Notes: generated by a model from the sequence alone, not told the origin. Shown: positions 1-10,921, numbered from the stretch's first letter. The stretch: DNA of 50,610 nt from Cryomorphaceae bacterium (GCA_011525035.1 WTIZ01000043.1:1-50610); one strand, 5' to 3'. Translations and numbers: made by a program.

Positions 1-23
1 CCTTTTTTAAGCGAACGTGCCAT
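1..23 (-). CDS. rpsS: 30S ribosomal protein S19, N-terminal fragment
   Basis: On the minus strand an ATG at 23-21 opens a frame reading MARSLKK, the canonical beginning of ribosomal protein S19; the rest lies beyond the window edge. It starts 11 nt after the rplB stop, which is the universal S10-operon order (rplB then rpsS). Only seven codons are visible, so the call rests on that short peptide and on synteny. Confidence 0.85.
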
Positions 24-34
24 ATACTTTCAGA

Positions 35-859
<825 letters not shown>

Positions 860-864
860 TGGAT

Positions 865-1155
865 TTAAATATTACCGTATAGATCGATTGTTTCACCGCT
901 TACTACCTTCACTAAGGCTTTTTTGTAAGCAGGCTTTCTACCACGTACCAAACCAGCTTTTGTATACTTTGTCTGGAACTTAGCAGGCACAATCGCAGTG
1001 CGAACGGTTTCAACATTAACACCGTAGAACTCCTCTACGGCTTTCTTAATTTCAACTTTATTAGCAGAACGAGCTACCTCAAAAGCGTACACATTTAAGT
1101 CTTCGCTTTGTGCGGTTGCTTTCTCTGTAATGATTGGTTTAATCAGAATACTCAT
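865..1155 (-). CDS. rplW: 50S ribosomal protein L23
   Basis: L23 binds 23S rRNA at the exit of the peptide tunnel and is the docking site for trigger factor and SRP. The 96-residue product starts with the family pattern (I)KPIITEKA and has the central segment [15 protein letters not shown], both typical of bacterial L23. It sits between rplD (7 nt upstream) and rplB (5 nt downstream), the invariant order of the S10 cluster. Confidence 0.97.
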   Translation of the reverse strand: MSILIKPIITEKATAQSEDLNVYAFEVARSANKVEIKKAVEEFYGVNVETVRTAIVPAKFQTKYTKAGLVRGRKPAYKKALVKVVSGETIDLYGNI

Positions 1156-1162
1156 AGCTCAA

Positions 1163-1789
1163 TTAGCTTAAAATAGCTGTCACTTTCTCAACTGCACCTT
1201 CTGACATCACTACTGCTGAAGCATTCATAATGTCGTAAGTGCTTAATTCTGAGCAGTTTACAACTTTAACCCCTGTTAAATTGCGGGATGACAAATATAC
1301 ATTTTTATCGTAATCACCTACTACGAACAGTGACTTTTTCTCGTTGAGACCCAGTGCGCTAAGCACTGACAAGAATGACTTTGTCTTTGGAGCTTCGAAC
1401 GTAAAGTTCTCTACTACAGTAAGAGCATCACCTTTAGCCTTCATTGAAAGTGCTGAACGGCGAGCCAATTGCTTCACCTTCTTGTTCAACTTGAAGCCGT
1501 AGTTACGAGGACGTGGACCGAATACAGTACCACCACCACGCTGGATAGGAGAACGCATAGAACCCGCACGAGCGCCACCAGTACCTTTCTGCTTGTGGTG
1601 CTTTTTAGTCGTACGGTTGATCTCGCCTCTTTCCTTAGACTTGTGAGTTCCCTGACGAGCATTCGCCAAGAACTGCTTTACGTCCAAGTAAATGCTGTGC
1701 TCATTCGGCTCGATGCCAAATACAGAAGCGTTTAACTTAACGCTTTTGCCGGTTTCTTTACCGTTGATATCTACTACCTTGAATTCCAT
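1163..1789 (-). CDS. rplD: 50S ribosomal protein L4
   Basis: L4 lines the polypeptide exit tunnel and in some bacteria autoregulates the S10 operon. The 208-residue product has the long internal extended loop typical of the family, with the basic, glycine-rich tunnel segment HKQKGTGGARAGSMRSPIQR around residues 65-84. Its ATG shares one base with the rplC stop (TAATG at 1791-1787), suggesting translational coupling. No L4-type leader hairpin could be recognised upstream, because the gene is embedded in the middle of the operon. Confidence 0.97.
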   Translation of the reverse strand: MEFKVVDINGKETGKSVKLNASVFGIEPNEHSIYLDVKQFLANARQGTHKSKERGEINRTTKKHHKQKGTGGARAGSMRSPIQRGGGTVFGPRPRNYGFKLNKKVKQLARRSALSMKAKGDALTVVENFTFEAPKTKSFLSVLSALGLNEKKSLFVVGDYDKNVYLSSRNLTGVKVVNCSELSTYDIMNASAVVMSEGAVEKVTAILS

Positions 1790-2406
1790 TACTTCTCAAT
1801 AATTACAGTTGAATTCTTAGCTCCTGGAACGGAACCTTTAACTACGAGCAAGTTTTTCTCTGCATCTACTTTCAAAACCTGTAGGTTCTGAACTTTTGCG
1901 CGCTTGCCACCCATGCGACCAGCCATACGCATACCCTTGAATACGCGTGATGGATCTGAACCCGCACCAATCGAACCTGGTGCACGTAGACGGTTGTGCT
2001 GACCGTGAGTCGCTTGACCCACACCCGCAAAGCCGTGACGCTTTACAACACCTTGGAAACCTTTACCCTTAGAAGTACCGACTACATCAACGAAGCCGCC
2101 TTCCTCGAACAAATCAACAGTGAGTACTTGACCCAACTGCAGCTCCTCTTCGAAGTCTGTGAATTCTACTAATTTTCTCTTGGCAGAGGTACCTGCTTTC
2201 TGTACGTGCCCTTTCAATGCTTTAGAGGTATTCTTATCCTTTGCCTCTCCCCAACCTAGTTGGATTGCATTGTAACCATCGACATCTTCAGTTTTCACCT
2301 GAGTAACTACACATGGACCTACTTCTAGTACAGTACATGGCAAGTTCTTACCCTCTGGGCTGAAAATGCTGGTCATTCCGACTTTTTTACCAATTAATCC
2401 TGGCAT
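1789..2406 (-). CDS. rplC: 50S ribosomal protein L3
   Basis: L3 is an early-assembly large-subunit protein whose central extension reaches the peptidyl-transferase centre. The 205-residue product begins [15 protein letters not shown] and contains the family signature around residues 105-135 ([17 protein letters not shown], then a GQATHGQ motif). The glutamine in that last motif is the residue methylated by PrmB in other bacteria. It lies 30 nt downstream of rpsJ and overlaps the rplD start by one base. Confidence 0.97.
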   Translation of the reverse strand: MPGLIGKKVGMTSIFSPEGKNLPCTVLEVGPCVVTQVKTEDVDGYNAIQLGWGEAKDKNTSKALKGHVQKAGTSAKRKLVEFTDFEEELQLGQVLTVDLFEEGGFVDVVGTSKGKGFQGVVKRHGFAGVGQATHGQHNRLRAPGSIGAGSDPSRVFKGMRMAGRMGGKRAKVQNLQVLKVDAEKNLLVVKGSVPGAKNSTVIIEK

Positions 2407-2436
2407 GTTTTCTGGAATTTAATGTTTAGTCTACTG

Positions 2437-2742
2437 TTAGACCTTGATTTCTACTTCTACACCGCTCGGCAACTCTAACTTCATCAAAGCGTCAATGGTC
2501 TTTGACGAAGAAGAGTAGATATCCAACAGACGCTTATAATTGCTTAGCTGGAACTGCTCGCGTGATTTCTTGTTTACGTGTGGTGAGCGGAGCACCGTGT
2601 AAATGCGCTTGTTTGTTGGTAATGGAATAGGACCATTAACAACTGCGCCGGTACTCTTCACGGTCTTAACGATCTTCTCAGCAGACTTATCTACTAAGTT
2701 GTGGTCGTAAGACTTAAGCTTGATGCGAATTTTTTGACTCAT
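2437..2742 (-). CDS. rpsJ: 30S ribosomal protein S10
   Basis: S10 is a small-subunit head protein and, as NusE, a partner of NusB and NusG in transcription antitermination. The 101-residue product has the family pattern [20 protein letters not shown] near the N terminus and [13 protein letters not shown] in the middle. It follows fusA by 12 nt. In Enterobacteria a tuf gene stands between fusA and rpsJ; here it is absent and the str and S10 clusters are fused, as is usual in Bacteroidota. Confidence 0.97.
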   Translation of the reverse strand: MSQKIRIKLKSYDHNLVDKSAEKIVKTVKSTGAVVNGPIPLPTNKRIYTVLRSPHVNKKSREQFQLSNYKRLLDIYSSSSKTIDALMKLELPSGVEVEIKV

Positions 2743-2754
2743 TGTAGTCTATTA

Positions 2755-4860
2755 TTAAGCTTTTGATTCTTCAATTACTTTCTCTGAAATGTTCGATGGA
2801 GTTTCTGCGTAGTGCGAGAACACCATAGTAGATGCAGCACGACCAGAACTCAACGTACGTAATGTTGTCACGTAACCGAACATTTCTGATAGAGGCACAT
2901 CCGCCTTGATAACCTTGGCGTTGTTACGATCAGACATGTCGTTTACTTGACCACGACGACGGTTCAAATCACCAACGATATCACCCATGTACTCTTCTGG
3001 AGTAACTACCTCTAGTTTCATGATTGGCTCCATGATAACAGGATTCGCTTTTTTCGCGCTTTCCTTGAAACCAAGCTTAGCTGCTAATTCGAAAGACAAC
3101 TGGTCAGAATCCACAGGGTGGAAAGAACCGTCTTTCAATACAACTTTTACAGAGTCAACATTAAAGCCAGCCAATGGACCATTGCCCATAGCAGCTTTGA
3201 AACCGTTTTCTACAGAAGGGATGAATTCTCTTGGTACGTTACCACCTTTCACCTCGTTAACGAACTGAAGACCTTCACCTTCGAAGTCAGCGTCCACTGG
3301 AGAGATGTCAAAAATGATATCCGCGAACTTACCGCGACCACCCGTTTGTTTCTTGTAAACCTCACGGTGGTTAGCTGTACCGTTCAATGCTTCTTTGTAC
3401 TCAACTTGCGGCTCACCTACGTTCACCTCAACCTTGAATTCACGTCTCATACGATCAATCAAGATATCCAAGTGAAGCTCACCCATACCTGAGATAATCG
3501 TTTGACCTGAAGCCTCGTCCGTTTGAACACGGAAGGTTGGATCCTCTTCAGATAGTTTTGCCAAAGCAGTACCCATCTTATCTACATCCGCCTTTGACTT
3601 AGGCTCAACCGCGATACCAATTACTGGCTCTGGGAATGTCATAGACTCAAGTACAATTGGTGCTTTCTCGTCACAAAGTGTATCACCAGTACGGATATCC
3701 TTGAAACCTACACCCGCACCAATATCACCTGCGGTAATCTGGTCGATCGGCTGTTGTTTGTTCGAGTGCATCTGGAAGATACGAGAGATACGCTCCTTTT
3801 TACCTGAACGCGTGTTCTTAACGTAAGAACCTGCATCAAATGCACCAGAGTAAACACGGAAGAAACACAAACGACCAACGAACGGGTCAGTTGCAATCTT
3901 AAATGCTAAAGCAGAGAATGGCTCCTCTACCGAAGGCTTGCGTGAATCCGCATCACCTGTATCTGGGTTTGTACCTTCAATAGCTTCTACATCTAGAGGA
4001 GAAGGCAAGTAACGCATAACTGCGTCCAACATAGCCTGAACACCTTTGTTCTTAAATGCAGAACCACACATCATAGGAATGATGCTCATATCAATAGTTG
4101 CAGCACGAAGTGCAGCGATGATCTCGTCTTCAGTGATGCTGTTCTCGTCCTCGAAGAATTTCTCCATCAAGTTCTCGTCGTATTCAGCAACTGCTTCGAT
4201 AAGTTCAGCACGCTTCTCGTCTACAGTGTCTACTAGTTCGCTAGGGATTTCGATTTCTTCGTAAGTCATCCCCATATCTTCTTCATTCCAAACGATGGCT
4301 TTCTTGCTGATCAAATCAACAACACCTTTGAAATCCATTTCGTCACCAATCGGCACTTGAAGAGCAACTGGGTTACCACCCAACATTTCTTTTACCTGAC
4401 GACAAACATTAAAGAAGTCAGAACCTTGACGGTCCATTTTATTTACGAAACCTAGACGCGGTACACGGTACTTGTCCGCTTGACGCCATACAGTTTCAGA
4501 TTGTGGCTCAACACCATCAACTGCAGAGAACAATGCAACAACACCGTCCAATACACGCAATGAACGCTCTACCTCAACGGTAAAGTCAACGTGTCCAGGA
4601 GTATCAATAATGTTAATCGCATATTTCTTACCAGCGTACGGCCACTCACAGTGTGTTGCAGCTGAAGTAATGGTAATACCACGCTCTTGCTCTTGCTCCA
4701 TCCAGTCCATGGTTGCAGCACCGTCGTGTACCTCACCAATCTTGTGACTTACACCTGTGTAGTAAAGAATACGCTCAGTAGTAGTGGTCTTACCAGCATC
4801 AATGTGAGCTGCAATACCAATATTACGAGTATACGTTAAGTCTCTATTTCCTTTTGCCAT
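2755..4860 (-). CDS. fusA: Elongation factor G
   Basis: EF-G is the GTPase that drives ribosomal translocation and, with RRF, ribosome recycling. The 701-residue protein has full family length. The P-loop [10 protein letters not shown] is near residue 18, the switch II motif DTPGH near 87, and NKMD near 141. Domains II to V follow, with the domain IV block typical of translocases. It lies 11 nt after rpsG and 12 nt before rpsJ, so it is a middle gene of the ribosomal operon. No truncation or unusual substitution was seen in the G motifs. Confidence 0.98.
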   Translation of the reverse strand: MAKGNRDLTYTRNIGIAAHIDAGKTTTTERILYYTGVSHKIGEVHDGAATMDWMEQEQERGITITSAATHCEWPYAGKKYAINIIDTPGHVDFTVEVERSLRVLDGVVALFSAVDGVEPQSETVWRQADKYRVPRLGFVNKMDRQGSDFFNVCRQVKEMLGGNPVALQVPIGDEMDFKGVVDLISKKAIVWNEEDMGMTYEEIEIPSELVDTVDEKRAELIEAVAEYDENLMEKFFEDENSITEDEIIAALRAATIDMSIIPMMCGSAFKNKGVQAMLDAVMRYLPSPLDVEAIEGTNPDTGDADSRKPSVEEPFSALAFKIATDPFVGRLCFFRVYSGAFDAGSYVKNTRSGKKERISRIFQMHSNKQQPIDQITAGDIGAGVGFKDIRTGDTLCDEKAPIVLESMTFPEPVIGIAVEPKSKADVDKMGTALAKLSEEDPTFRVQTDEASGQTIISGMGELHLDILIDRMRREFKVEVNVGEPQVEYKEALNGTANHREVYKKQTGGRGKFADIIFDISPVDADFEGEGLQFVNEVKGGNVPREFIPSVENGFKAAMGNGPLAGFNVDSVKVVLKDGSFHPVDSDQLSFELAAKLGFKESAKKANPVIMEPIMKLEVVTPEEYMGDIVGDLNRRRGQVNDMSDRNNAKVIKADVPLSEMFGYVTTLRTLSSGRAASTMVFSHYAETPSNISEKVIEESKA

Positions 4861-4871
4861 GATTTCGTCTA

Positions 4872-5339
4872 TTAGAATCTAAAGTGAGAGAATGCTTTGT
4901 TTGCTTCAGCCATACGGTGAACCTCAGTACGCTTCTTAACTGCAGCACCTTCTTCTTTAGAAGCAGCGATGATCTCTGCAGCCAATTTCTGCGCCATAGA
5001 ACGCTCGTTGCGACCGCGTGCGTAAGTAATCATCCACTTCATACCTAAAGTGATTTTACGCTCTGGACGAACCTGCATTGGAATTTGGAAGTTGGCACCA
5101 CCAACACGACGAGAACGAACCTCAACGTGCGGCATTACATTATTAAGTGCTTCTTTCCATACCTCTAGACCGTTGCTTTCTGTTTTTTCAGAAACAATGT
5201 CAATAGCATCATAGAAAATGTTGAATGCGATAGACTTCTTACCGTCCAACATCAAATTGTTTACAAAACGAGTTACTAGCGTATCGTTGAATTTCGGATC
5301 CGGTAGTAACGGGCGCTTTTTAGCTCTTGCTTTTCTCAT
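4872..5339 (-). CDS. rpsG: 30S ribosomal protein S7
   Basis: S7 nucleates assembly of the 30S head and contacts the E-site tRNA. The 155-residue product begins [17 protein letters not shown] and contains the rRNA-contacting [19 protein letters not shown] segment around residues 78-96, ending in a basic tail. It follows rpsL by 22 nt. In E. coli S7 binds the rpsL-rpsG spacer to autoregulate; this spacer is too short to hold that structure. Confidence 0.97.
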   Translation of the reverse strand: MRKARAKKRPLLPDPKFNDTLVTRFVNNLMLDGKKSIAFNIFYDAIDIVSEKTESNGLEVWKEALNNVMPHVEVRSRRVGGANFQIPMQVRPERKITLGMKWMITYARGRNERSMAQKLAAEIIAASKEEGAAVKKRTEVHRMAEANKAFSHFRF

Positions 5340-5361
5340 GAGTTCTTATCTAGAAGTGTGT

Positions 5362-5736
5362 TTATTTCTTAGGTCTCTTAGCACCGTACTTAGAGCGACG
5401 CTGAGTTCTTCCGTCTACACCTGCAGTATCGAGGGCACCACGTACAATGTGGTAGCGAACCCCTGGAAGGTCTTTTACACGACCACCACGAACAAGCACG
5501 ATGCTGTGTTCTTGTAGGTTGTGTCCTTCACCTCCGATGTAGGCATTTACTTCATTTCCATTTGATAGACGCACCCTTGCCACTTTACGCATCGCCGAGT
5601 TTGGTTTTTTCGGCGTCGTTGTGTAGACACGAGTACATACACCCCTGCGTTGTGGGCAGGAATCCAGCGCAGCAGATTTACTCTTTTGTTTGATCTGTTT
5701 GCGACCTTTTCTTACAAGCTGTTGAATCGTTGGCAT
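5362..5736 (-). CDS. rpsL: 30S ribosomal protein S12
   Basis: S12 is the decoding-centre protein of the small subunit and the classic streptomycin-resistance locus. The 124-residue product carries [18 protein letters not shown] and [17 protein letters not shown]. The lysines at the two positions where streptomycin-resistance changes usually occur (equivalents of K43 and K88 in E. coli) are both present, so the wild-type, sensitive state is inferred. It is the first gene of the minus-strand operon, about 60 nt downstream of a near-consensus promoter. Confidence 0.98.
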   Translation of the reverse strand: MPTIQQLVRKGRKQIKQKSKSAALDSCPQRRGVCTRVYTTTPKKPNSAMRKVARVRLSNGNEVNAYIGGEGHNLQEHSIVLVRGGRVKDLPGVRYHIVRGALDTAGVDGRTQRRSKYGAKRPKK

Positions 5737-5795
5737 ACGTACCTTTTGATTTCTAGTTTATTCCAATAATCAGTTACCCCATTTTTTGGGGACTG

Positions 5796-5826
5796 CAAAT
5801 GTAGTGATATTATCTCCAGAACCAAA
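5796..5826 (-). promoter_or_regulatory. Promoter of the str-S10 ribosomal operon
   Basis: On the minus strand TTTG (5826-5823) is followed after exactly 19 nt by TACATTTG (5803-5796), an exact match to the Bacteroidota consensus TTTG / TAnnTTTG. The predicted start is near 5791, giving an rpsL leader of about 55 nt. That leader would begin with a small hairpin (CCCCA, 5-nt loop, TGGGG at 5791-5777). Confidence 0.75.
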
Positions 5827-5920
5827 CCCCTGTGGATTAAAATAATTGGCTCGTTCTGAAATAATTACGTAGGGTGTTGAAAAGAGGTCGAAAATTCCCC
5901 AATTAGGCTTTGGAGTTGTC

Positions 5921-5951
5921 CTTGTTTTAAACTTGGATAAAAGTACCTTTG
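5921..5951 (+). promoter_or_regulatory. Promoter of the pcrA-DUF4290-murA-tlpA operon
   Basis: CTTG at 5921-5924, 19 nt spacer, then TACCTTTG at 5944-5951 match the Bacteroidota promoter pattern with one mismatch in the -33 box. The predicted start near 5956 lies about 24 nt before the TTG start of the helicase gene. It is back to back with the ribosomal operon promoter, about 95 nt away. Confidence 0.65.
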
Positions 5952-5979
5952 TTAACTGTCCAATTTAACAGCATTCCCT

Positions 5980-8364
5980 TTGGCACATTTTCTCGATCAA
6001 TTAAACGATGCTCAGCGTAAAGCAGCGGAGCAAACTGAGGGCCCAGTTATGGTCATAGCCGGCGCTGGCTCTGGGAAAACACGAGTTCTGACGTACAGAA
6101 TTGCGTACCTTTTGGAGAAAGGTGTAGATGCCTTCAATATCCTCTCTTTGACCTTTACCAACAAGGCGGCAAGAGAGATGAAAGAACGTATCGGAAAGCT
6201 TGTGGGAGAGAGTGAAGCCAAGAACCTTTGGATGGGAACTTTTCACAGCATTTTTGCACGCATCCTAAGGATAGAGGCAGAGAAACTAGGTTACCCAACG
6301 AATTTCACCATCTATGATGCAGACGACAGCAAAAAAGTGATCTCTAACATCATCAAAGAGAAGAATTTAGACAAGGATATTTACAAGGCTAAATCTGTTG
6401 CAGGACGCATCTCTTCACTTAAAAACAACCTGATTACACCAAAAGCATACTTCCAAAACGGAGAACTTCAGGCACAAGATAGCTCGGCAAAAATGCCCAT
6501 GTTCGGAGAGATCTATCAGGCATATACAGAACGTTGTTTTCGAGCCGGATGTATGGACTTCGATGATTTGCTGTTGAAGACCAATGAATTGATGTACAAG
6601 TTCCCTGATGTACTTGCGAAGTACCAGAGCAGGTTCAAGTACATTTTGGTGGACGAGTATCAGGATACCAACCACAGTCAGTACCTCATCGTTAAAGCGC
6701 TTGCTGCAAAATATGAGAACATTTGTATTGTGGGCGATGACGCACAATCCATTTATGCGTTTCGCGGGGCGAACATTCGCAACATCTTGAATTTTCAAAA
6801 AGACTACCCCGATACCAAGCTGTTCAAATTGGAACAGAATTACCGCTCGACGAATAACATTGTTCAGGCGGCAAACAGCATCATTGAAAAGAATAAAGAC
6901 CAAATACAGAAAAACGTCTGGACACAGAACAGCGGTGGAGAGAAGATCATTGTTCACAAGAGTATTTCAGACACGGACGAAGGCAACTACATCGCCACGA
7001 ATGTCTGGCAGACCGCGATGAACGAAGGCGCAAAACACGACGATTTCTGTATTCTTTACCGCACCAATGCACAGAGTCGAAGTTTCGAAGATGCCCTGCG
7101 TAAAAAGAACATTCCCTACAAGATTTATGGGGGATTGAGCTTTTACCAGCGCAAAGAAATCAAAGACGTTTTAGCGTACCTGAGATTGGTAATCAATCCA
7201 AAAGACGAAGAAGCGTTTAGAAGAGTAATTAATTACCCAGCAAGGGGGATTGGAGCGACTACTTTGGCCAAACTAACCCTAGCTGCAGAAGCACAGGGCA
7301 TCTCCCTATGGGAAGTGTGCGAGCGCCTACAGAGTATTCCGACAGGACTGAACAAGCCTACGCAAAAGAAGATTAGTGATTTTGCCATTCTTATCAATTC
7401 CTTCGCCGTTTTAGCCAAGCAACACGATGCTTTTGATGTTGTTGCTCATGTTGCGAAAAGTGTAGGATTGATTAAAGTACTTGGTGAAGACAAGACCCCT
7501 GAGGGCGTGACTCGGTACGAAAACGTACAAGAATTACTGAACGGTATAAAGGACTTTACAGAGCAGCAAAAGGAATTGGCCGAGGGTGATCCTTCCCTAG
7601 CTAATTTCTTATCCGATGTTGCGCTCTTGACAGACCGAGATAATGAGGTGGACGACGGAACGCCAAAAGTGAGCATGATGACTATCCACCTAGCGAAAGG
7701 ATTGGAATTTCCCTATGTCTACATCGTCGGTCTTGAGGAGAATCTCTTTCCTAGCATGATGAGCAGCGGAAGTAGAAGCGAGCTTGAAGAAGAGCGTCGT
7801 TTGTTCTATGTGGCTCTAACGCGTGCAGAGAAAAGAGCGCATTTGACCTATGCACATACACGATACCGCTGGGGCAAGCTTATTGACTGTGAGCCTTCTC
7901 GATTTATTGATGAGATTGATGAAAAATATCTAGATATCAAGGTCCCTGAATTTTCTCCGACAAGTTTTAGTTCTCCAGCACTTAATAATGCATTTGGCGC
8001 TCCAACGAGCGGAAACGGCAGAAGTGCGACGGTGTACAAAGGCAAAAACACCAATTGGGGCAAACCTGCTGGGTCGCAGAAAAAGAGCGCCAACATCGGG
8101 CCGGGTGCTGGTGCTGCAAAAAAGCCTACCTTGAGGGGCAAAACGCTCACACCGATAAACAACACCGGTGCAGGCACAATGAGTGGTGATTTCCTTAAGC
8201 CACATGAATTGCACGAAGGCAAGCGTGTGGTCCACGGCCGTTTTGGCTTAGGGACCGTTGTACGCATGGAAGGCGAAGGCGCAGACGCCAAAGCCATCAT
8301 CAACTTCGACAATGCTGGAGAAAAAAGATTGTTACTAAAATTCGCCAAGGTCAGCGCGGTCTAA
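5980..8364 (+). CDS. pcrA: UvrD/PcrA-type ATP-dependent DNA helicase
   Basis: This is a superfamily 1A 3'-5' helicase that acts in nucleotide-excision and mismatch repair and in clearing replication obstacles. The 794-residue protein has the Walker A motif AGAGSGKT at residues 27-34, a Walker B-type DEYQD near 225, the QNYRS motif near 287 and the helicase motif VALTRAEKR near 610. A low-complexity linker rich in Gly, Lys and Pro precedes a C-terminal domain with the VHGRFGLGTVV motif that PcrA/UvrD use to bind RNA polymerase. The start is TTG at 5980: it fits the promoter spacing and no in-frame ATG lies close upstream. Whether it should be called uvrD or pcrA cannot be decided here. Confidence 0.93.
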   Translation: MAHFLDQLNDAQRKAAEQTEGPVMVIAGAGSGKTRVLTYRIAYLLEKGVDAFNILSLTFTNKAAREMKERIGKLVGESEAKNLWMGTFHSIFARILRIEAEKLGYPTNFTIYDADDSKKVISNIIKEKNLDKDIYKAKSVAGRISSLKNNLITPKAYFQNGELQAQDSSAKMPMFGEIYQAYTERCFRAGCMDFDDLLLKTNELMYKFPDVLAKYQSRFKYILVDEYQDTNHSQYLIVKALAAKYENICIVGDDAQSIYAFRGANIRNILNFQKDYPDTKLFKLEQNYRSTNNIVQAANSIIEKNKDQIQKNVWTQNSGGEKIIVHKSISDTDEGNYIATNVWQTAMNEGAKHDDFCILYRTNAQSRSFEDALRKKNIPYKIYGGLSFYQRKEIKDVLAYLRLVINPKDEEAFRRVINYPARGIGATTLAKLTLAAEAQGISLWEVCERLQSIPTGLNKPTQKKISDFAILINSFAVLAKQHDAFDVVAHVAKSVGLIKVLGEDKTPEGVTRYENVQELLNGIKDFTEQQKELAEGDPSLANFLSDVALLTDRDNEVDDGTPKVSMMTIHLAKGLEFPYVYIVGLEENLFPSMMSSGSRSELEEERRLFYVALTRAEKRAHLTYAHTRYRWGKLIDCEPSRFIDEIDEKYLDIKVPEFSPTSFSSPALNNAFGAPTSGNGRSATVYKGKNTNWGKPAGSQKKSANIGPGAGAAKKPTLRGKTLTPINNTGAGTMSGDFLKPHELHEGKRVVHGRFGLGTVVRMEGEGADAKAIINFDNAGEKRLLLKFAKVSAV

Positions 8365-8389
8365 GCGAAGATTTTAAGTTATTGAGACT

Positions 8390-9004
8390 ATGGAATACAA
8401 TACAGACAGAACTCAACTGAAGATACCAGAGTACGGTAGAAACGTACAACGTATGGTGGACTACTGTTTGACTATCGAAGACAAAGAGCACCGCAGCAAG
8501 GTGGCGCAGAGTATCATCGATGTGATTGGGAATTTGAATCCCGCGATCCGCGATGCTCCAGATTACGCCCACAAGCTTTGGGATCATTTGTTCATCATGT
8601 CCGATTTTGAATTGGACGTAGATAGCCCATACCCTATTCCAACCGCTGAAAGCTTCGTTGGACTGCCTGATGAAGTGCCTTATCCGCAGAAATCACGTCG
8701 TTTCCGTCACTACGGCTCAGTGGTCAAGAATATGATTGGCCATGCGCTGCAATTGGAAGAGGGCGAAGAAAAAGACGCATTGGTGTACGGCATCGCCTAC
8801 GCTATGAAGCGCAATTACCTCAAATACAACAAAGACACCGTTAGTGATGCCACCATTCTTGGTGATTTGGCTGAAATGTCTGAGGGTAAATTAAAGCTAG
8901 GTGAGTTTGACTTGCCTCACGAAAAAGCATTTGGTATAACGCAAGCCGAACGCAAACAAGGCCAGAACAACCGCAAAAAGAAAAACAAGAAAAGGAGATA
9001 CTAA
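8390..9004 (+). CDS. DUF4290 family protein of unknown function
   Basis: The 204-residue soluble protein matches my recollection of DUF4290, a family seen in Bacteroidota and usually next to murA. It begins MEYNTDRTQLKIPEYGRNVQ, has a helical middle, and ends in a very basic Lys/Asn/Arg tail from about residue 190 that could bind nucleic acid. No signal peptide, membrane segment or catalytic motif is visible. It starts 25 nt after the helicase gene and ends 3 nt before murA, so it is translated from the same message. Its function is unknown. Confidence 0.75.
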   Translation: MEYNTDRTQLKIPEYGRNVQRMVDYCLTIEDKEHRSKVAQSIIDVIGNLNPAIRDAPDYAHKLWDHLFIMSDFELDVDSPYPIPTAESFVGLPDEVPYPQKSRRFRHYGSVVKNMIGHALQLEEGEEKDALVYGIAYAMKRNYLKYNKDTVSDATILGDLAEMSEGKLKLGEFDLPHEKAFGITQAERKQGQNNRKKKNKKRRY

Positions 9005-9007
9005 TTC

Positions 9008-10312
9008 ATGGGAACATTTAAGATTACCGGAGGAAAAAAACTCAACGGAACCATCACGCCTCAAGGGGCGAAAAATGAAACCTTACAGATCCTCTGTGCA
9101 GTCTTACTGACCCCTGAGGAAGTACGCATCACTAATATTCCTGACATCGTAGACGTCAACAAGCTAATCGACCTCTTGGGCGATTTGGGTGTTTATGTGA
9201 AGAAAAACGGTCACGGTGATTATACTTTCAAGGCGGAGAATGTCAACCTTGACTATCTAACCTCTGATACGTTCAAGCAGAAAGGAGCTAGCCTTCGAGG
9301 CTCAATCATGATTGTTGGACCACTACTGGCTCGATTCGGCAAAGCGTATATTCCTAAACCGGGCGGTGATAAAATTGGCCGTAGAAGATTAGATACACAC
9401 TTCCTAGGCTTCCAAAAATTGGGAGCAAAATTCAACTACGACAGCAAAGACAGCTTCTACAGTGTGGATGCTTCACAGCTCACAGGGACGTACATGCTTC
9501 TTGACGAAGCGTCTGTAACGGGTACTGCGAATGTTGTCATGGCTGCTGTTATGGCAAAAGGGAAGACTACCATCTACAATGCAGCCTGTGAGCCTTACTT
9601 GCAGCAATTGTGTAAGATGCTCGTTCGCATGGGTGCGAAAATTGACGGTATTGGCTCTAACATGCTTCACATAGAAGGGGTAACAGAGCTTGGTGGAACA
9701 GACCACCGCATTTTACCGGATATGATTGAAATTGGATCTTGGATTGGTCTTGCGGCGATGACTGGATCTGATATCACCATCAAGGATGTAAGTTATCCTG
9801 ACCTGGGTATCATCCCTACAGTTTTCCGCAGACTGGGTATCCACACGGAATTAAACGGAGATGATCTTCGCGTTCCCTCGCACGATCATTACGAAATTGA
9901 GAGCTTTATTGACGGATCTATCATGACCATAGCTGATGCGCCATGGCCAGGGTTTACTCCGGATCTTTTGAGTATTATCCTTGTTACTGCAACACAAGCA
10001 AGGGGGTCTGTGCTCATTCACCAAAAGATGTTCGAATCGCGTCTATTCTTCACTGATAAGTTGATCGATATGGGCGCGCAAATCATCCTTTGTGACCCGC
10101 ACCGTGCCACGGTCATTGGTCTAGACAAACAAAGTCCACTGCGTGCAACAACAATGACATCCCCTGATATTCGCGCGGGAGTTAGCTTGTTGATTGCGGC
10201 CTTGAGTGCTGAAGGAACATCAACCATTCACAACATTAATCAGATTGATCGCGGCTACGAGAACATCGACGGAAGATTGAAAGCACTTGGTGCGGAAATC
10301 GTTAGATTGTAA
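9008..10312 (+). CDS. murA: UDP-N-acetylglucosamine 1-carboxyvinyltransferase (MurA), Asp variant at the catalytic Cys position
   Basis: MurA transfers enolpyruvate from PEP to UDP-GlcNAc, the first committed step of peptidoglycan synthesis in the cytoplasm. The 434-residue protein has the substrate-binding Lys-Asn of the AKNETLQ motif (residues 22-23), and the active-site loop reads PKPGGDKIGRRRLD. In E. coli the loop position in PGGC is Cys115; here it is Asp121 (codon 9368-9370). Cys-to-Asp at this site is known to make MurA insensitive to fosfomycin while active. The gene follows DUF4290 by 3 nt and precedes a thioredoxin-like gene by 23 nt. Confidence 0.96.
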   Translation: MGTFKITGGKKLNGTITPQGAKNETLQILCAVLLTPEEVRITNIPDIVDVNKLIDLLGDLGVYVKKNGHGDYTFKAENVNLDYLTSDTFKQKGASLRGSIMIVGPLLARFGKAYIPKPGGDKIGRRRLDTHFLGFQKLGAKFNYDSKDSFYSVDASQLTGTYMLLDEASVTGTANVVMAAVMAKGKTTIYNAACEPYLQQLCKMLVRMGAKIDGIGSNMLHIEGVTELGGTDHRILPDMIEIGSWIGLAAMTGSDITIKDVSYPDLGIIPTVFRRLGIHTELNGDDLRVPSHDHYEIESFIDGSIMTIADAPWPGFTPDLLSIILVTATQARGSVLIHQKMFESRLFFTDKLIDMGAQIILCDPHRATVIGLDKQSPLRATTMTSPDIRAGVSLLIAALSAEGTSTIHNINQIDRGYENIDGRLKALGAEIVRL

Positions 10313-10335
10313 GCCTGAAAAGCAACATACTTATC

Positions 10336-10896
10336 ATGAAAAAGAGATCCCTAATCATCAGCAGCTTCGCGCTACTTTTAACTGCCGCAATATTCACAAG
10401 CGCCCAAAGCGATTATAGCGATTCCATTGCTGCTCCTGCCGAGCAAATGGCAACCTTGAGTATCGGTGACAAAGCACCTGAAATTGCCATGCGCGATCCA
10501 CAGGGCAACATTCGCAAGCTATCGGATTTAAAAGGAAAGATTGTCCTAATCGACTTTTGGGCATCATGGTGTCGCCCGTGTAGAATGGAGAATCCAAATG
10601 TGGTTCGCACCTACGGTCAATACAAAGACGCTGCGTTCAAAAATGGCGATGGATTTGAGGTTTTCTCAGTCAGCCTTGATCGAGATAAATCAGCTTGGGA
10701 GAAAGGAATTGCACAAGACAAATTGGTTTGGAAAAACCACGTAAGCGACCTTCAATTTTGGAGAAATGCTGCTGCCCGCACCTACAATGTGAACTCTATT
10801 CCAGCGACCTTCTTGATTGACGGCGATGGTATTATCATCAAGAAAAATCTAAGAGGTAAAGCCCTAGAGAATACGCTAGCTTCGTTGAAGCGCTAA
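10336..10896 (+). CDS. TlpA-like periplasmic thiol-disulfide oxidoreductase
   Basis: A signal peptide (MKKRSLIISSFALLLTAAIF, residues 1-20, followed by TSAQ) is followed by a TlpA/AhpC-TSA-type thioredoxin fold with the active site WCRPC (Cys79 and Cys82). The cis-proline region NSIPATFLID lies near residue 157. At 186 residues it is a single-domain protein, likely acting in the periplasm as a reductase for cytochrome c maturation or other envelope proteins; the substrate cannot be read from sequence. It is the last gene of the operon, 26 nt before the terminator stem. Confidence 0.88.
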   Translation: MKKRSLIISSFALLLTAAIFTSAQSDYSDSIAAPAEQMATLSIGDKAPEIAMRDPQGNIRKLSDLKGKIVLIDFWASWCRPCRMENPNVVRTYGQYKDAAFKNGDGFEVFSVSLDRDKSAWEKGIAQDKLVWKNHVSDLQFWRNAAARTYNVNSIPATFLIDGDGIIIKKNLRGKALENTLASLKR

Positions 10897-10921
10897 GATA
10901 TTTTGACTTCAATGTCAAATT

